Source: Corythucha ciliata (taxonomy: Eukaryota; Arthropoda; Insecta; Hemiptera; Tingidae). From it: a stretch of DNA of 64,000 nt. The translations under genes and the position numbers were made by a program. Positions 32,425-45,502 of the stretch are shown here, piece by piece (the stretch's first letter is position 1; each line of letters begins with the position of its first letter). The notes beneath the pieces are model-generated. The model saw only the letters and a program-made list of their open reading frames with translations. It had not been told where the DNA came from and ran no database searches. Location: contig CM075938.1 in the NCBI GenBank assembly GCA_038030265.1, positions 16,097,009 through 16,161,008 of the forward strand, written 5' to 3'.

Positions 32425-33542
32425 CAGTGGTTTCAACCTTTTCACGGTGACGCCCCCTTGGACCATGCAAATTTGTTGCGCCACCCCCCTTCCCCACAAT
32501 TGCATTGTATTGTTTTTTGTTTTTATTTAACAGACGTGTTGAAGATCCGAAACCATGAAAAGCTTCGATTTTCATCAAACCAGAAGGGACGCACCCGTTT
32601 TTGGCCACTCGCACACTTTTCCGAACGTATGAAGGCAGTGGTCACGTAATCGAAAACGTGTTAGTGCAACGAAGAGCCTTCACGCCAGAGGACCAAGGTT
32701 GACCGCCTTGGAGGAAAATTGACAGAAATGGCAAGGCCAAACGCTCATTTATGGCCACTTTTAAGGGCAATGACAGTCCCCTTTGGTGCATTTTGATCTG
32801 GACCTTACTACCAGGACAGTGGAGAGAACATTCGAGCCCAGAGACGATACTCAATGAGGTCGTTTTATCCGGGTGAGTAACAGACCCAGTGCCACCCTCA
32901 CCTCTTTCTCCAAAGGCCTACATGAAACCACCAAGAAGGCCTCAAACAGTACAATGGCCCCATAAGGCCCATCCAAAGCCTTAGTTCAACCCCAGTGAAG
33001 CTGTAATTAAAGTACAACCTCCAACGACAGCAACGTCTCAAGCACAGTGAAAGCCCAGCCACAGCCAAGGTCCAACCACAGCAAAGGTCCAACCACCGCA
33101 AAGGTCCAACCACAGTCAAGCTCAAACCACAGCAAAGGTCCAACCACAGCAAAGGTCTAACCACAGCTAAACTCCAAACACAAAGAAGACCCGCAACCAC
33201 TGCAAATCTCCAACCACAGTTGAGCTCCCAGTGAAGCTTTCCCATTTTTTCTTCCTTTTCTTGATTTTTGAAATCCGGGCCCTCAAGGAAAACCGAGCCC
33301 GGTGATAAAGGACCACGGCCCCCCCCCCTCTCGACAGACCTTCCGACTGCATTTCTCAATTGAGTATGGGCTGAGGGACTCAGGGACAACGTAAAGAAAC
33401 AAAAATGTGACGTTTCCGAAGTTTCCGATACTTGCATGGTTGCGGTCTCAACCTTAAGGGCACGAGGACAAGCTCACGCCCCCTCTGGAAATCGCTTGCG
33501 TCCCCCTAGGGGGGCGCGCCTCCCAGTTTGCGGGAATCACTG
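32425..33542. mobile_element. hAT-like transposon, 1.1 kb, nonautonomous
   Basis: Left end CAGTGGTTTCAACCTTTTCA, right end the inverse of CAGTGATTCCCGCAAACTGG, both classic hAT (Charlie-like) termini. The left TSD is CCTTAGAG (32417-32424). The right TSD is split by a MITE, but CC plus TTA (33543-33547) and TTAGAG (33731-33736) restore CCTTAGAG once one TTA is removed. No transposase domain; the 179-codon minus frame (33437-32898) is a by-product of the 18-bp repeat. Confidence 0.9.
33043..33230 (+). repeat. 18-bp tandem repeat (CAAAGGTCCAACCACAG-like)
   Basis: About ten degenerate 18-bp units inside the hAT element. Related short blocks occur near 15230-15345, 45360-45395 and 54935-55070. 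The period is a multiple of three, so long stop-free frames arise automatically. Confidence 0.85.
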
Positions 33543-33547
33543 CCTTA

Positions 33548-33730
33548 AGGCGCGTTTACACGGTTCAATCTCAAAGCTCAATTTCATTGATTCAATTAAA
33601 TTGAAACGTGTAAAAATATTTTCAATGATATTGCTCCATCAAATTTCTATAATGAACGTGACTCCCGAGCCATTCAATAAAGTGTCTTCCATCATATTGA
33701 TCAATGGGATTGAACCGTGTAAACGCGCCT
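33548..33730. mobile_element. TTA-target MITE inside a hAT TSD
   Basis: A 183-bp element with perfect TIRs AGGCGCGTTTACACGG... and its inverse (23 nt). TTA flanks it (33545-33547, 33731-33733). Harbinger-like. It sits within the right target duplication of the hAT at 32425-33542 and is therefore younger than it. Confidence 0.92.
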
Positions 33731-33739
33731 TTAGAGCTT

Positions 33740-36700
33740 TGTAGAGGCTTCTACACCTTGGATATAGTGTCGGCGCTACTGGGATCACAGTATAGGTTCC
33801 AAGACGGTAGCCCTCTGTAAGAAGAGTTGCCTATGAGCCGAATTGTTAGCTATTTCTGGAAACTTTAGCCGGTTAAAATGTAGGAAAAACGCTAAAAAAT
33901 GGTTGGTATATCTATAAATTATAACTAAAAATGCGAACATTGGGCTATTACTCGCATAAATCATAAACCATTCATGCATTACCCATCACTGGGGAAAATT
34001 TTTCAGGTTTCTCAATGTATTGTGCACAACTGACCTCTCAGACACTGCACAACTGGGAATTTTTCTCTCTCCCTAGTACTCTCTCAATTCTTGAAGCAAT
34101 TATAGCAACGAATTGCTTACTGTTGTTGCCCAATAGGCTAGGCCACAGTTTTATACTATAGCCCCTCAAAAGGCAGAAGCTATCATGACTGACTGTCATG
34201 CCCAGTGAAGTGGACGTTTGCGGGAAAACTCTAAAGGACCCCCTGAAAACTTGTCTATTGATGCAAGAAATTTCGGCAGGTAATGAATGAAAAAGAGACA
34301 CTGCATTGTATTATGCTGAGAGATTATTACAGTTTTATATACTGAGTATTATACTATCAAAGGCCCATAAAATGAGTCATTACAGCTTTGTGAAAATAAA
34401 TCCGTTCGCAAGGCAGTAAATTCCACAGATAAAACAAATTCACTGGAGAGAACAAAAATCACCAAAAAACAAAAAAGTAACAGACGCATAAATTAGTGTC
34501 TTGAGCTCAACGTGTAAGTCATTTGGGTAATTTTCTTATGGGCCTTATTTTTATTTTTAGTGCATCGAAAGGAGCGCGTAAGATTTATCCAGCTCGCGTA
34601 ACGTGGGAGTAGAGTGAAAAGATATCGTTAACCTTAAGCTACAGTGGAGGCAGTAAAAGCATAACGATTTTTTTTTTCTTGACAAAAATGGTGGTCCAGA
34701 AGCTTCAACTGAAATTTCCAAGTCAAAAACGCATGAATTCGTAGTTATTGTAGCCCTCTGTATACCTACAAGAGATAGCCATCTTACGCCCTAGAAATAA
34801 TGTCGCAAGACAGGAGTCCTCTTCGAGATTTATGTATTACGTCCTTCCACCCCATCTCGTTATACGGTCCAAAAGGGCGACGCCAACCCTCTCGTAGTTT
34901 TTACGATGACAGACTCGTGTCATATCTACGTCACAGATATATCTCTCCTTAGGGCTGTTTTCATTTTCAGCATTGATGATATAAGGCGTGATACGGGTGG
35001 TAAATTAAAAGACATAAGATTTACATCACGCTGGCGCCACAGAAGGTCGTTACAATAAGTTGATTCCTTTTAAGATTACAAAATAATGATTTTACCAATA
35101 TAAGACCATTAAAGTAATATTATCGTCTAATAATAAGAAGCCGTTAGACATAATTATAGCTTTATACTACTATTTTTACGTGGGTAATTAAAAATTCCCA
35201 GAAATAGAGTTTAACAATGCTCACCTGATTCGCCAAGACCTTGGTATATGTTGACTTTAATCGAAACAAAATACAACTTCAAAAGTTGTGTCCTCAATTA
35301 CATGCTAGTAATTAACTGGCCAGTTCTATAGACGTCGCCTTATAAGTTTATAACTGTCCATAATTTAATCATAAAAATACCTGAGTTTTAACGTGGAAGC
35401 TTTCGACCTAATAAATAACGTAAATACTTTGCCATGTTTCCCTCTCGGAATGAAGTTCTACCGCCGGTGGTATGCAAAGCGAAACAACCCATAACGCCGT
35501 ACAATAAGTGCATGAAGCACAAACGCTCACTCATTTACAAAAAAGGTCACCCCTTTTTGCATGCAGGCATAGCATAACACGAATAGCGACGAAGAACCTT
35601 TTTATAATCACTCCGTCTCATTCTCGCATTTTCAAAGCCACCCACCCATCCTCCCACCCCCTCCCGCAATTTTTTTCGCTCACATCCCTCTCTCTTTCTC
35701 TTTTTGAAACAAGAAAAAAAAAAAAAAAATACATAACCTCGAATAAATCAAAGTTAACGAAGCCAAATTTATATTCGAGCGGCTTTAGTCAAAGCGAAAA
35801 ACTTGAAAAGACCAGATGTTGAGACAATGGCCGAGTAAATATGAGATAGGGCGGTCATAGCTAATGAGATCGGTGGCCCGGAGTATTAATGGTATTTCCA
35901 GTGATGCGACAGAAGAAAGATACAGGAGTTGCTCGACGGGCGGGGGGTGGAGAGGAACGAAGGGATTTCAGTGTCACAAGGTTGGTGTAACCTCGGATTT
36001 GTTTAGAGTGGATGGAGAGAAGAGATACGAAACAAAAAAAAAAAACAGAAAACAAAAAAAAAAGGGTTAAATGCGAGAAAAAAAGACAAGCCCCGAATGT
36101 GGCCATAAAGATGTCACGGAAAACTGCAGTGAGAGGCGTTCTGAGAGTAACGAGAACCGACGATATTTGTCCGCTCCCTATATTAATGTCGACTACCTCT
36201 GCCAATGTTTGACTGGCGAGCCCCAACACCCCGACCACTGATGGCTGGAAGGAACGCTTTTTTTTTTTTTTTTTTTTTTTTTTGCAGTCGTTTTTTTTTT
36301 TTAACTTTATTTCAAACGAATTGGTCCTGAAGAAGAAGAGTAAAAGAGATAGAGAGAGCGAAAGTGTCATTGATACTAACAGTACACAGACTGGTGGGCC
36401 AAAAAGATTTATGCTCCGAATTCGCGATGGGGAAATCAATCTGCCGGTAGACTAAAACCCGGTTTGATGAGAAATTCAGCTACTTTTTAATCGGTTTAAA
36501 TAAACTACAAGGGAGTAACACTCATCTTATTTAATGTGGTCAAATCATTTAGTTTGGTTCGCCGTTTTTACCTTAATTAGTCACAATAAATGCTATAGTG
36601 ATTGTTGAGCTATGCGAAATCTGCAAGTGAATGAGTTATTACGGCGTATTTCCATCGTATATGGGCCTCTTAGTCACGATTCCAGTGCTCTACAATTTTT

Positions 36701-39155
36701 CCCGCAAACGCCGACCGCGCTATCGATTGCCCCACTAGAGTCCAATAATAAATTAAGATTATTTGAACAATTAACTGGGAATGTGAGCCCAGAAACCGTT
36801 TCATTATAGCGCCAAACTGGGTCATTCCACGCAAAAACGCGAAATCCCCAAAATCTGATGGATTGACCAAACCTGGAGATTGGGCCCAGCAGAATGAGAC
36901 AGCGGATTACACGCTGAAGTCCGTGCTCTGTTTCGGTTCTTTGAAGCGACAATCTTCGACTTTTACGCCTTTACTGTCAGTAGCGTGTCCCAGGAGTTTT
37001 TTTTTGGTGAGGGGGTTTCAAATTACAAAAGTATATAGAATTTTGTCATACATAGCTGGGCATTTTCTTTCAAGATAGGTACGCTAATATTCAAGGGATG
37101 GATGTGTCCCTGGTGCACATGGGGGGGGGGGCACGCATTAAAATACACCCTCGCCTATTTTCATTGGCGTACGCGTACCACCCAGCCATGCCCGGGTGCT
37201 CACTAATGGGTCCGCAAAAAAAAATCTACACATTTGGACTTATATAGCAGACAATTGAGGGCCACCATCCCCAGCAAAATTCTTGCGGTCCATCAAAACG
37301 TGCGCAAATGGTAAAAAATGGGACCATCACGATGTGCATCACTTCAAATGGCTCGTTTGATCGAAATATTTAGTATATTACGATCCAAGGGCGATATGAT
37401 GCTCAATACGGTCGAGAACGACGGGAAGTGCCAGAGGTGAAGCCAAGGGCTGTTGTCACCTGAGATCGCAATGAGAAATACCGCCCTAGTGTTGTACGCT
37501 ATTTTTTGTACAGCCGAAGTCCATAATTATTACAATAATAATCATAAAAACCAGTCTTCAGGGTTCAGAAGCTTTGTGCTATGCATCTGTGGAGTTGTCT
37601 ATGCAACCGGTCAAATTAATTCCTTCGAAAAATGAAGCATTTTGATAGGTTGCACAAACTCCATAGACGCATATCACATCGTTTGTTTAATACACTGAAG
37701 TGAACCCACACTCTAGCCAGCGAATGGAAGGATGACGTAGATGATGCAGAGAGAACTTTAATCACCTCTCAGCGTAATTTACAGTGCTTATTTTTGTGTT
37801 TTTATGGCTAATGTACAATTTAAAAACAAAATTAGGAAAAACAATTTTTAAAAAATCAATAAAAGGCCTAAAAGAAGACGCAGCGGGCTGATATTTTTCT
37901 TTACGCCCGGCGGGCGGAATGAACCTCATGTCGCCTGCTCAAGGTTCTCCCAGCGGGCGAATTTCGAGTCTTCACGCTCGGCTTTACAAATAATCCTTTT
38001 CGATTTTCGGATCCACCGTGTCGTGAACCCCTACACCGTTTCCTCCAATTTCGAAAGGCCTTTTTTGGCATTGCCCGGTACCGTGAAAATAATATACGTA
38101 TAGACGATTTCCAGGACCAAGCTGGATGCGTCTCTCGCGCAGAGTGGTCAAATGTGGACTGCAGTCGGCCCATTCACCCCTTGAAGTGGGCACATAATAA
38201 GCGTTTTGCGATGTTGTTGTCATTGGTTTCAGCCGGATTTCATCAAGTCGGGAGCGGCTCATCCGCTCATCAGCGAGGTCCGCGTGCGACCGATGCTCTT
38301 AATACTTGAACTTCAGAACTTTCGTTACAACACCTCGGGTATCACTCTGCGCCTTCCGTGCAGACTTTCAGTTGAACACGTCTGGCTCTGAGGGTGAGAA
38401 ATGACAGTTTCCTTTTTAAATAGCCAAGGTCAGCGTGGATCCATGCCGGGGGGGGGGTACAAGGAAGAATATGGTGGATGGACTTCACCCCCTCCACCTG
38501 AGCTACAAGTTTTAATTTCCTTAATTTTTCCTGCCCCACTGAAATTTATTAGTGTGTCGGTGAGTTCAAAATTTTTGAGTGAATCAAAAGATTCAGCGCT
38601 CAAGTGCAACCTTTTCGAGTCTCCCATTGTCAGAGACTACGCGATGGAAAACGTTCAACAAATTCCATCTCAGCATCAGCAGTCCCAGCTCCTCACGGCT
38701 ATTCGGCTCATCTAAATGTCCAAAAAATGATAGTTTCGCGTTGAAGTTAGGCGGCTTTTCTTGACTCCAAAGCAGCTCGGCAAGGTACACGTGCGTCGAG
38801 CCGCTTCCTTGGACTTCTGCAGACCTGTGGGTTGCGTAGTCATCGTGTGCGAGAAAATTCGTCCTGCTCCTGTAGACGGGCGAAAGTGGCCTGTAACTGT
38901 AACATCACTGTGAGAATACCATTAGCAGCTCTTCCAATTAAAAATACGCCTGAATTTTTGGATTCTCCGTGCCGAGAGAATCCCAGGTAACGCAACGTAA
39001 TTTTGGTTATTTCCTACAAGAAACGCTCCTTAACTGAGTGATTTTTAGGGTCATTTTCTCCGACTATTTCGATTAGTATCCCGTGGAGATTGCTCAATTG
39101 ACCAATGTAGCCGGTTTCTTCATCAACGTCACTGAACCACCAACTTCCCCTAAAT
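33740..39155. other. No recognised gene; hairpin and homopolymers
   Basis: No supported coding sequence. Pure T runs near 36258-36282 and 36290-36301, and an A run near 35714. Inverted repeat arms of about 31-34 nt at 37575-37608 and 37648-37678 are probably a small MITE. Open frames around 35861-36439 and 38401-38715 overlap homopolymers or lie on both strands, and show no domain. Confidence 0.45.
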
Positions 39156-39159
39156 TAAA

Positions 39160-39497
39160 GAAGTAAATTAATTAACTGATTTTACCCGGACGTCACGGAA
39201 AGGCAAAGCCTAACGCAATTCGAATTTCGAGAAAAAAATGGGCTTCCCGACAGGATTTGAACCCGTAACCTCTGGAATGCTAGTCCAATGCGCTACCAAC
39301 TGCGTCTCGGTGACGCCCTTGGGAGACGCAGAGAGAGAGGGATTAACATAGCCAAACCCCACCTGGGGCCATTGTTTCTCGAAACTCTAGGCGTTTCTCC
39401 TGATTGGTAAACCACGCCGAATTTTTATCTTATCTAGATGTTGTTAGACAGATACGAGGGTTTCTGAAGTAAATTAATTAACTGATTTTACCTGGAC
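39160..39497. repeat. 33-bp direct repeats bracketing a tRNA-like sequence
   Basis: GAAGTAAATTAATTAACTGA continuing through TTTTACC occurs at about 39160-39192 and again at 39464-39497 with one or two differences. The ~304-bp spacing suggests either an insertion with a long target duplication or a tandem duplication. Confidence 0.75.
39240..39318 (-). tRNA. tRNA-Ala(AGC)-like sequence, probably a pseudogene or SINE head
   Basis: The minus strand shows a D-arm-like ACGCAGTTGGTAGCGC, an anticodon stem-loop TGGA CTAGCAT TCCA (anticodon AGC), and a T arm with TTCAAAT. The 3' end GGAAGCCC pairs with 5' GGGCGTC with one mismatch. Four extra bases precede the D arm, so it is unlikely to be functional. 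T runs follow the 3' end. Confidence 0.5.
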
Positions 39498-40229
39498 GAC
39501 AGATACCAGCGACAGAACACAGACAGAACCCCTCTTGTTTGGTAATAAGAGAGCGTTTTTCTTTATATAGGTAATCGATTTTGCCTATCTGCATCAGGGA
39601 GAAATTCTTCACACTTGTGGACTAAGTTTTTAAGGTCAGAACCACATTTTTTGTAGGGGTTCAAAGAGACAAACTCCCATAATTTTGATATGAAAGAACT
39701 TAGGCTTGCAAAATCTGTTCAGTTGCAGGATACGAATATTCAGAGTCAGAGCCCTATCAGCGGAAGTTCGTCCATAAAAGAGTCAAACCAGTGAACATGG
39801 ATTATTAAGGGACCAACTCCGGGAAAGAAGAAGACCCGAATTAACGTTACTTTTGAATTCACTTTCTGTGGACGTCCGTAAAAGAGCACTAAGCACGACA
39901 TTTGATTTTTCAGGCACTGGGAGAGGCGAAATTGCGATCCTGCGCATTTATAATAATTATTTACAGGCAGCCAAACTGGGTAAAATCGGTTCTGATGGAG
40001 CCCCAGCACTCAGCTCGGATCAAGGATTTATGGATTTCCTATAGGAAGGGGTTTGAGAAATTATGTGCTTCGCTCTACTAAAAATGGCTTGATAGCTATT
40101 TACTGACTTAATATGCGCCGAAAACGCCCAATACAGGCCAAGATATATTACCACCATATCAACAGCTAAACCGACAGTATTCGTGCCCCTAAATGGCAAA
40201 ATAGACAATCCACGTATTGAAAATGACAT

Positions 40230-40900
40230 AACTGACTACTTTTCCCTAAAAAATTGCCAGACTGGCGATTCCCACGCCCTAGAAATGGGTGAACTGACGT
40301 GAAGCGAGCCCTCGAAATACCTCAACAGATCATAGGCAAATTTCAATCGTGAAAAATGGCAAAATGGACCATTCCTGCGCCAAAAATTGGCAAAATACGC
40401 CATTCGAACGCCAAAAATGTCAATAAATGTCTCGCCGCAAGTTGGCTAAACTGACTATTTGCGCATTTAAAATAGCAAAACTGGCAATTCGCGCTATAAA
40501 AATGTCCAAAAAGCGCGCTCAGCTTACTAGTCGCGTCCTGGAATACGGCAAGACGATTCCCGCCTTGGAAAATGGCTAAATTAACTATTTTGGCGCTAGA
40601 ATTATCCCAAATTTCCATTCGCGCTCCAAAATAGGCAGTATACTGGCTTTGCAAGCCCAAAAAGGGTTTTCTGATGACTCGCACCTCCAAAATGCCTGTA
40701 CAACAGACAATTATCGCGCTGAACATGGCAAAAGCGGCAATTCGCGCTCCAAAAATGACCAAACTGACTACTCGCACCTTAAAAATGGCTAAACTGACGA
40801 TTTTGAGACCTGAAAAGAGTCAAACTGGCTGTTCATAACGCCAAAAATGGCAAACTAGCAATTCACTCTCTAAAATGGTCAAACCATCCCCGCCGGTCGT
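40230..40900 (+). repeat. ~33-bp repeat array (family 2)
   Basis: About twenty degenerate units of CAAAAATGGCAAAACTG plus ATTCGCGCTC. The minus strand is open for 144 codons (40777-40343) with an 11-residue rhythm (ARI..FAIF). This follows from a 33-bp period without stops and is not evidence of a gene. Confidence 0.88.
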
Positions 40901-41179
40901 TCAAATCGTATGGTGGCATCCAAGAATCCACGAATCGTGTTCGAGAAAACTTGGATGCCAAACAAAAGGTACCTACCGTCCTCGATTCGTGCCCTAAAAT
41001 CGATAAACTGGAAAACTGGTAATTCTTTAGTAGCTTCCGAGCTGGAAAACGATATTTTCGTACTCAATTAACAGTTTTTGTGGGGTTTCGTGCTCCCGGT
41101 GGCAGTGGCGGACGGTTGCAAATGATCGCAATCAACGCATGCTGAACGGCCATTTTTGGTTATTCAACGATTTCCTCGC

Positions 41180-41372
41180 CATTTCCGGACTAGGGAGCGT
41201 AGCTCCAAAGCAGGGGGCCCATGCCCCCTGAGCCCCTCCCTAGATTTACTAGGGCTCAATTTACTATACTACTACTCAATTCCGGACCAGGGAGCGTAGC
41301 CCCAAAGCAGGGGGCATGAGCCCCTTCCTAGATTTACTAGGGCTCAATTCACTATACTACTACTCAATTTAC
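41180..41372 (+). repeat. Tandem duplication, ~100-bp unit
   Basis: Two near-identical units beginning TCCGGACTAGGGAGCGTAGC and ending in ACTATACTACTACTCAATT (41180-41279, 41281-41372). Just upstream, CAGTGGCGGACGG (41103) resembles a hAT left end without a visible partner. Confidence 0.85.
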
Positions 41373-41379
41373 TAGGAAC

Positions 41380-44300
41380 TCAATTCCTGATGGTTGCCCC
41401 GCAATCCGTTTGACGAGGAGAGCGCTATGAACTTCAAAAGCACATCAGAGGCACGCATGCTTCAAACAGATCATTGTGATCCCAGCGGATCCCTTTCCGA
41501 ATTTCAAAATCGCCATGCTCCCCCCCCCCCACTTCTCATTAAATCAAGAAGTTGAGGCAAGTGTCTCAACCCTATGCCTCCTCCTCCACGAAAGACGCTA
41601 CTTCGTTGGAATGCGGCTTAGGGAATACGAATAGGTGTAGAACGTGTGTGTAATTAGCTTCTAAACCGTCAGTAATCTTCAAAAAAAACTTCCTCAAAAT
41701 GCATACTGACCAGTACGGGGATGAAATTAACGTTAGCACGCTCACATATTCATGAAGCGTAACGAATCCCCCTCCTTATTATTATTACTTTTGTTTCAAG
41801 CCCATAATCGACTCAAGTCCATCCTCCTCTCTTCCACAAAAATGGAACGCATTCACAATTCTGAGTGTTGCCCAGCAATAGGCCCTTTATTTTGCCCTTA
41901 AGGGTCAGTATGAAACAGGTAAATTTATTTAAATGTTAGAACTCACGACGGCGCGGCGTGGGAGCTTTTCCTTATCAAAATGCTCACGCAACACGTTCAG
42001 ACGTCTCCTTTCTAATTGTAGCCATTCTTTTACCGCACTTGAAAAAGATCGTATCGAAATCATTCAAATTTTCTTTTTAACGTGAGGTGCCCCATTCTGA
42101 AGGAACTGTTCATATACCTATTTCAATATTTGAACCTCTGGAAAGGAAAATGTTTATTTTATGGACTTTACGTATAAGGACTCTTCTCGATCCCATTGTC
42201 ATGAGTGGAAACAAGGTTTTCTAAAAGGCGTCCGACGTCCATTTCAAGAACGAGAGAGAGTCTGCATCTGATATTAATGTATTCTTCATATTTCAATGGC
42301 CGGTCGAATGGAATGGATAAAGGAACCTTTCGCATATTCCGATTTCCACGGCACAGGGTTGGAATGCCAAAGCGTACTGAGACTGGTGACTGCGGAACCG
42401 TTCGCTGAATAATATACCTTTTGACCGGAGTCTAATGATTTGTCTGCGATTCGAACTTTGGTTGGCGTGCCCCCTCCTCGCCACCCCCACAACTGGGAAG
42501 GGGGTTTTACAGTGCTTTATGATTGGGACTCTCATGGTTTCATATACCTGTTTAACACATAATGCTTCTACTGTGCCGTTTTGAGGGGGACCGCGTCCTT
42601 ATTTCACACTTTCTTGCGCACCTCCGCCGCTAAAGAACGTCGTCTTATCAAAGATCTGACTACAGCCTCCTTTAAATACATATATAAGAGGTTCACCGGT
42701 GCATTTTGTACAATTGGTTGTAAAGTAAAGCCGATGTATTATCATTGGTGGAGCTGAAAATGTGTTTAAAAAAAAAAAAAAAGAATGAAGAGGAAGTTAA
42801 ACCACACAATTTATACGTATAGCTTTTCAATAACGCAAACCTTGCACTAACAACAGTGTACCAATATGTCGTTTTAATGATCCGATTAGAAATACTCTCC
42901 ATATCCGAGCAGTTTTAACAAAACTGTTTGCAGCTTAAGCACGTTCTTACAAAAATTAACTCCAAAAAAAAGGTGGAAATGTTTCTTTAGGTTTTTTTTG
43001 TTTTGTTTTTTTACGTCGTAAAACTTAACTTGTCGATAATTGTTCGCTTCCGCCAAAGAGTGTTCGAGTGTTCGTTTCAATAAAAACCTTCTCGAACGGT
43101 GGTGTTACTGTAGGCATTCGGGTCACGTTCATAATAACGCCAAGGCGACGTTATTTCCACCCCTACCCCCACCATTCCCATTTCAAACGATTGCAGTAAA
43201 AAGGGCGACGACGCACAAAAATTAGCAGGAATTAAAGTTAACTTTAATGTTCAATTTGCTTAGGGTGATTCGTGACGAGTTATGACGAAAACTTGAGGAG
43301 AATGTTGCCGAGTAAAATTTTCTAACGGGGACTTATTATACGACGAAAAAAAAAGCGACTTATATACAGGCAAAGTTTTGGATATATTCGCCAAAAAATT
43401 CAACGAAAAACAATATATTTACGAGAATTGTTAGATATTACTACCACTCACAGAAAACATTCAATTTAATACGTCAATTTTGATGTACCTAGCGTGCTTA
43501 AGTCGATTATCCTCGCTCACACTGCTTCAAACGCCGCCAGTACCACCGAGTGCCCTGACCTCCCTAAAACTTTTTTTTTTATTTTATAATTACCACGTTG
43601 AGTTATTTCAATAACTATACATTTCAAGACTGTAATTCACATCTTCGTGTTCAAAAGGTATTGTGAGAAAATATTTTCTTCAAGTTTGACGAGAAAATTG
43701 TTCAGTTCGTCGGACTTATAACACAGAAAGTTTCATTTCAAACCGGTATCGAACAAAGATGCAGTTTTAAACTACCGCTCAGCGCTTGTGTCCCTTTATT
43801 TCTAGGTAATTTAAGCTAATAAAATGATGGGTAAAAGTACAGCTTGTTCCAATGCTGATTGATACAATTATGCGAACAAATCCCACTCGTGTTTTGTTTT
43901 TTTGTCGCCCATTACTTTTCGATTTCTATCTCTCACATTGAAACGATTACAATTACAACAAACGGTTCCCATGATCCACTTTTATTTTATTTTTTTGTAT
44001 TCTTATTCCAACCAGCGCCCACGCCAACGGGTTTTTACTATATGCTGCAATAGAGGAACGAAACATTCCTTTTTAACATTGGATGCCTTTTATAAATTGA
44101 AGACGCTGTACTTTATGCCTGTTGTGATTCTTTGTATACTGAAGGAGTAAGGGTTTGTTAAATTAGTAGTCCGTGAGTAATTCAATTATCGGTTAGCAAC
44201 AGGAAAGTTGATCACTTGACGCCTTCGAGAAGATGTTCAACAAACTTTTTATTTCGGTGTGTAGGACTCAAGTAATTTAAAGAGATTCAAGATTATCCTA

Positions 44301-45486
44301 CGCGAAATTTTGACAAAGAATTGGTGTTAGCCACGATTGGATGCCTTTTTTCAATCTTAGCCAAGAAATATCAGCGCTTTTTCTGATCCTTATATCTATC
44401 CGTGGACGTGCACATTAGCTCACCTTCTCAATACGAGCCGCAGCTATAAAAATGACCAATTACAAGATTACGATATTTGATCTCTGTTGGCCCTGGGAAC
44501 TCGGGAAGTGACTGTTTCTTGGGGAATCATATCTTTTAAAAGCCACAGCATTGAAAGTCCGAAAACTAGCAGTCATTGCAAAAATTAAGAACCAAATCTT
44601 GTGATTTCACTAAAATTAATACCCGAAAATTCCTGTTCCGTTGAAATCACTGAAATTAAGACCCAAAACATGCATCTTCACCGGAATTAAGACCCTAAAG
44701 TCACATAGCCACAGATGTTCAGTCATGGAACTTCCCATTTCCTGTTTATTCGCCAGGCTCTCTAGCTTCTGTTAGGGCAAGCTATAGCCCTGTAGGATCT
44801 GGAGGATAATTTTCATGAAACTAAGACCCACTTGAAGACCTGAACTTTTCAATTTCGCAGAATTACCAAGGTAATTTGAAATTTTGCTCAAATTAGGACT
44901 CGAATATAGGAACTCACAAGTATTCACCTTTAAACGTAGCAGTTACACGCAGGGGCGGATCCAGAAACGGCTTAAGGAGGGGGCCATGACTCCATCCGGC
45001 CCCCGAACCTACCAATACAACACTTCTCGCAGTTTCTGTGGCAAAGTACTAGCTCTCAATCTTCGATCACTGAATTATAGAAAAATTGAAGGAAACCCAA
45101 ATGCCGGAAAATTGAGTACAAAAACAACATCGAACAATTACCTATATAACGTGAACTAACTGTTTAGCAAACATATGCCACATTCCGAATGAAGGGAATT
45201 CGACACAGAGGTTAAAGGGCAAGGTATCAGCACTAGTCATGTCCCACATAATTAGCCGTTGAAGAGGTTATCACTGTGACGCCTCAGGGCTTTGCATAAA
45301 GAGCCACGTGAATTTCCCCGCACACGGTTCCCAAATTAATCGACAGCTTTCTGAATTTTACAGCAAAGCTCCAAACCAAAGTCCAACTCAAAACAATTTC
45401 TGATTCAAATTGACAATTTCTACGTCAAACTGACAATAATTATTTCTAATTTGACTAACCGCTAACAGAAATGACAATTCCTCTTG
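41380..45486. other. No recognised gene
   Basis: AT-rich sequence, with many poly-A/T runs. A diverged short repeat on AATTAAGACCC occurs near 44580-44700. CAGGGGCGGATCCAG at 44953 looks like a hAT left end; a right end was not found. Direct repeats of the 18-bp type are near 45360. Confidence 0.4.
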
Positions 45487-45502
45487 AAACTGGCAATTTC
45501 GC

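Noticed and set aside
32898..33437. 179-codon minus-strand frame with a Leu/Trp/Cys-rich repeat
   Set aside because: It runs through the 18-bp tandem repeat inside a nonautonomous hAT element and shows no domain.
35861..36439. 192-codon minus-strand frame
   Set aside because: It spans long homopolymers (K runs from poly-T) and has no recognisable domain.
40343..40777. 144-codon minus-strand frame as a gene
   Set aside because: It is the translation of a 33-bp repeat; a stop-free period gives long frames by itself.
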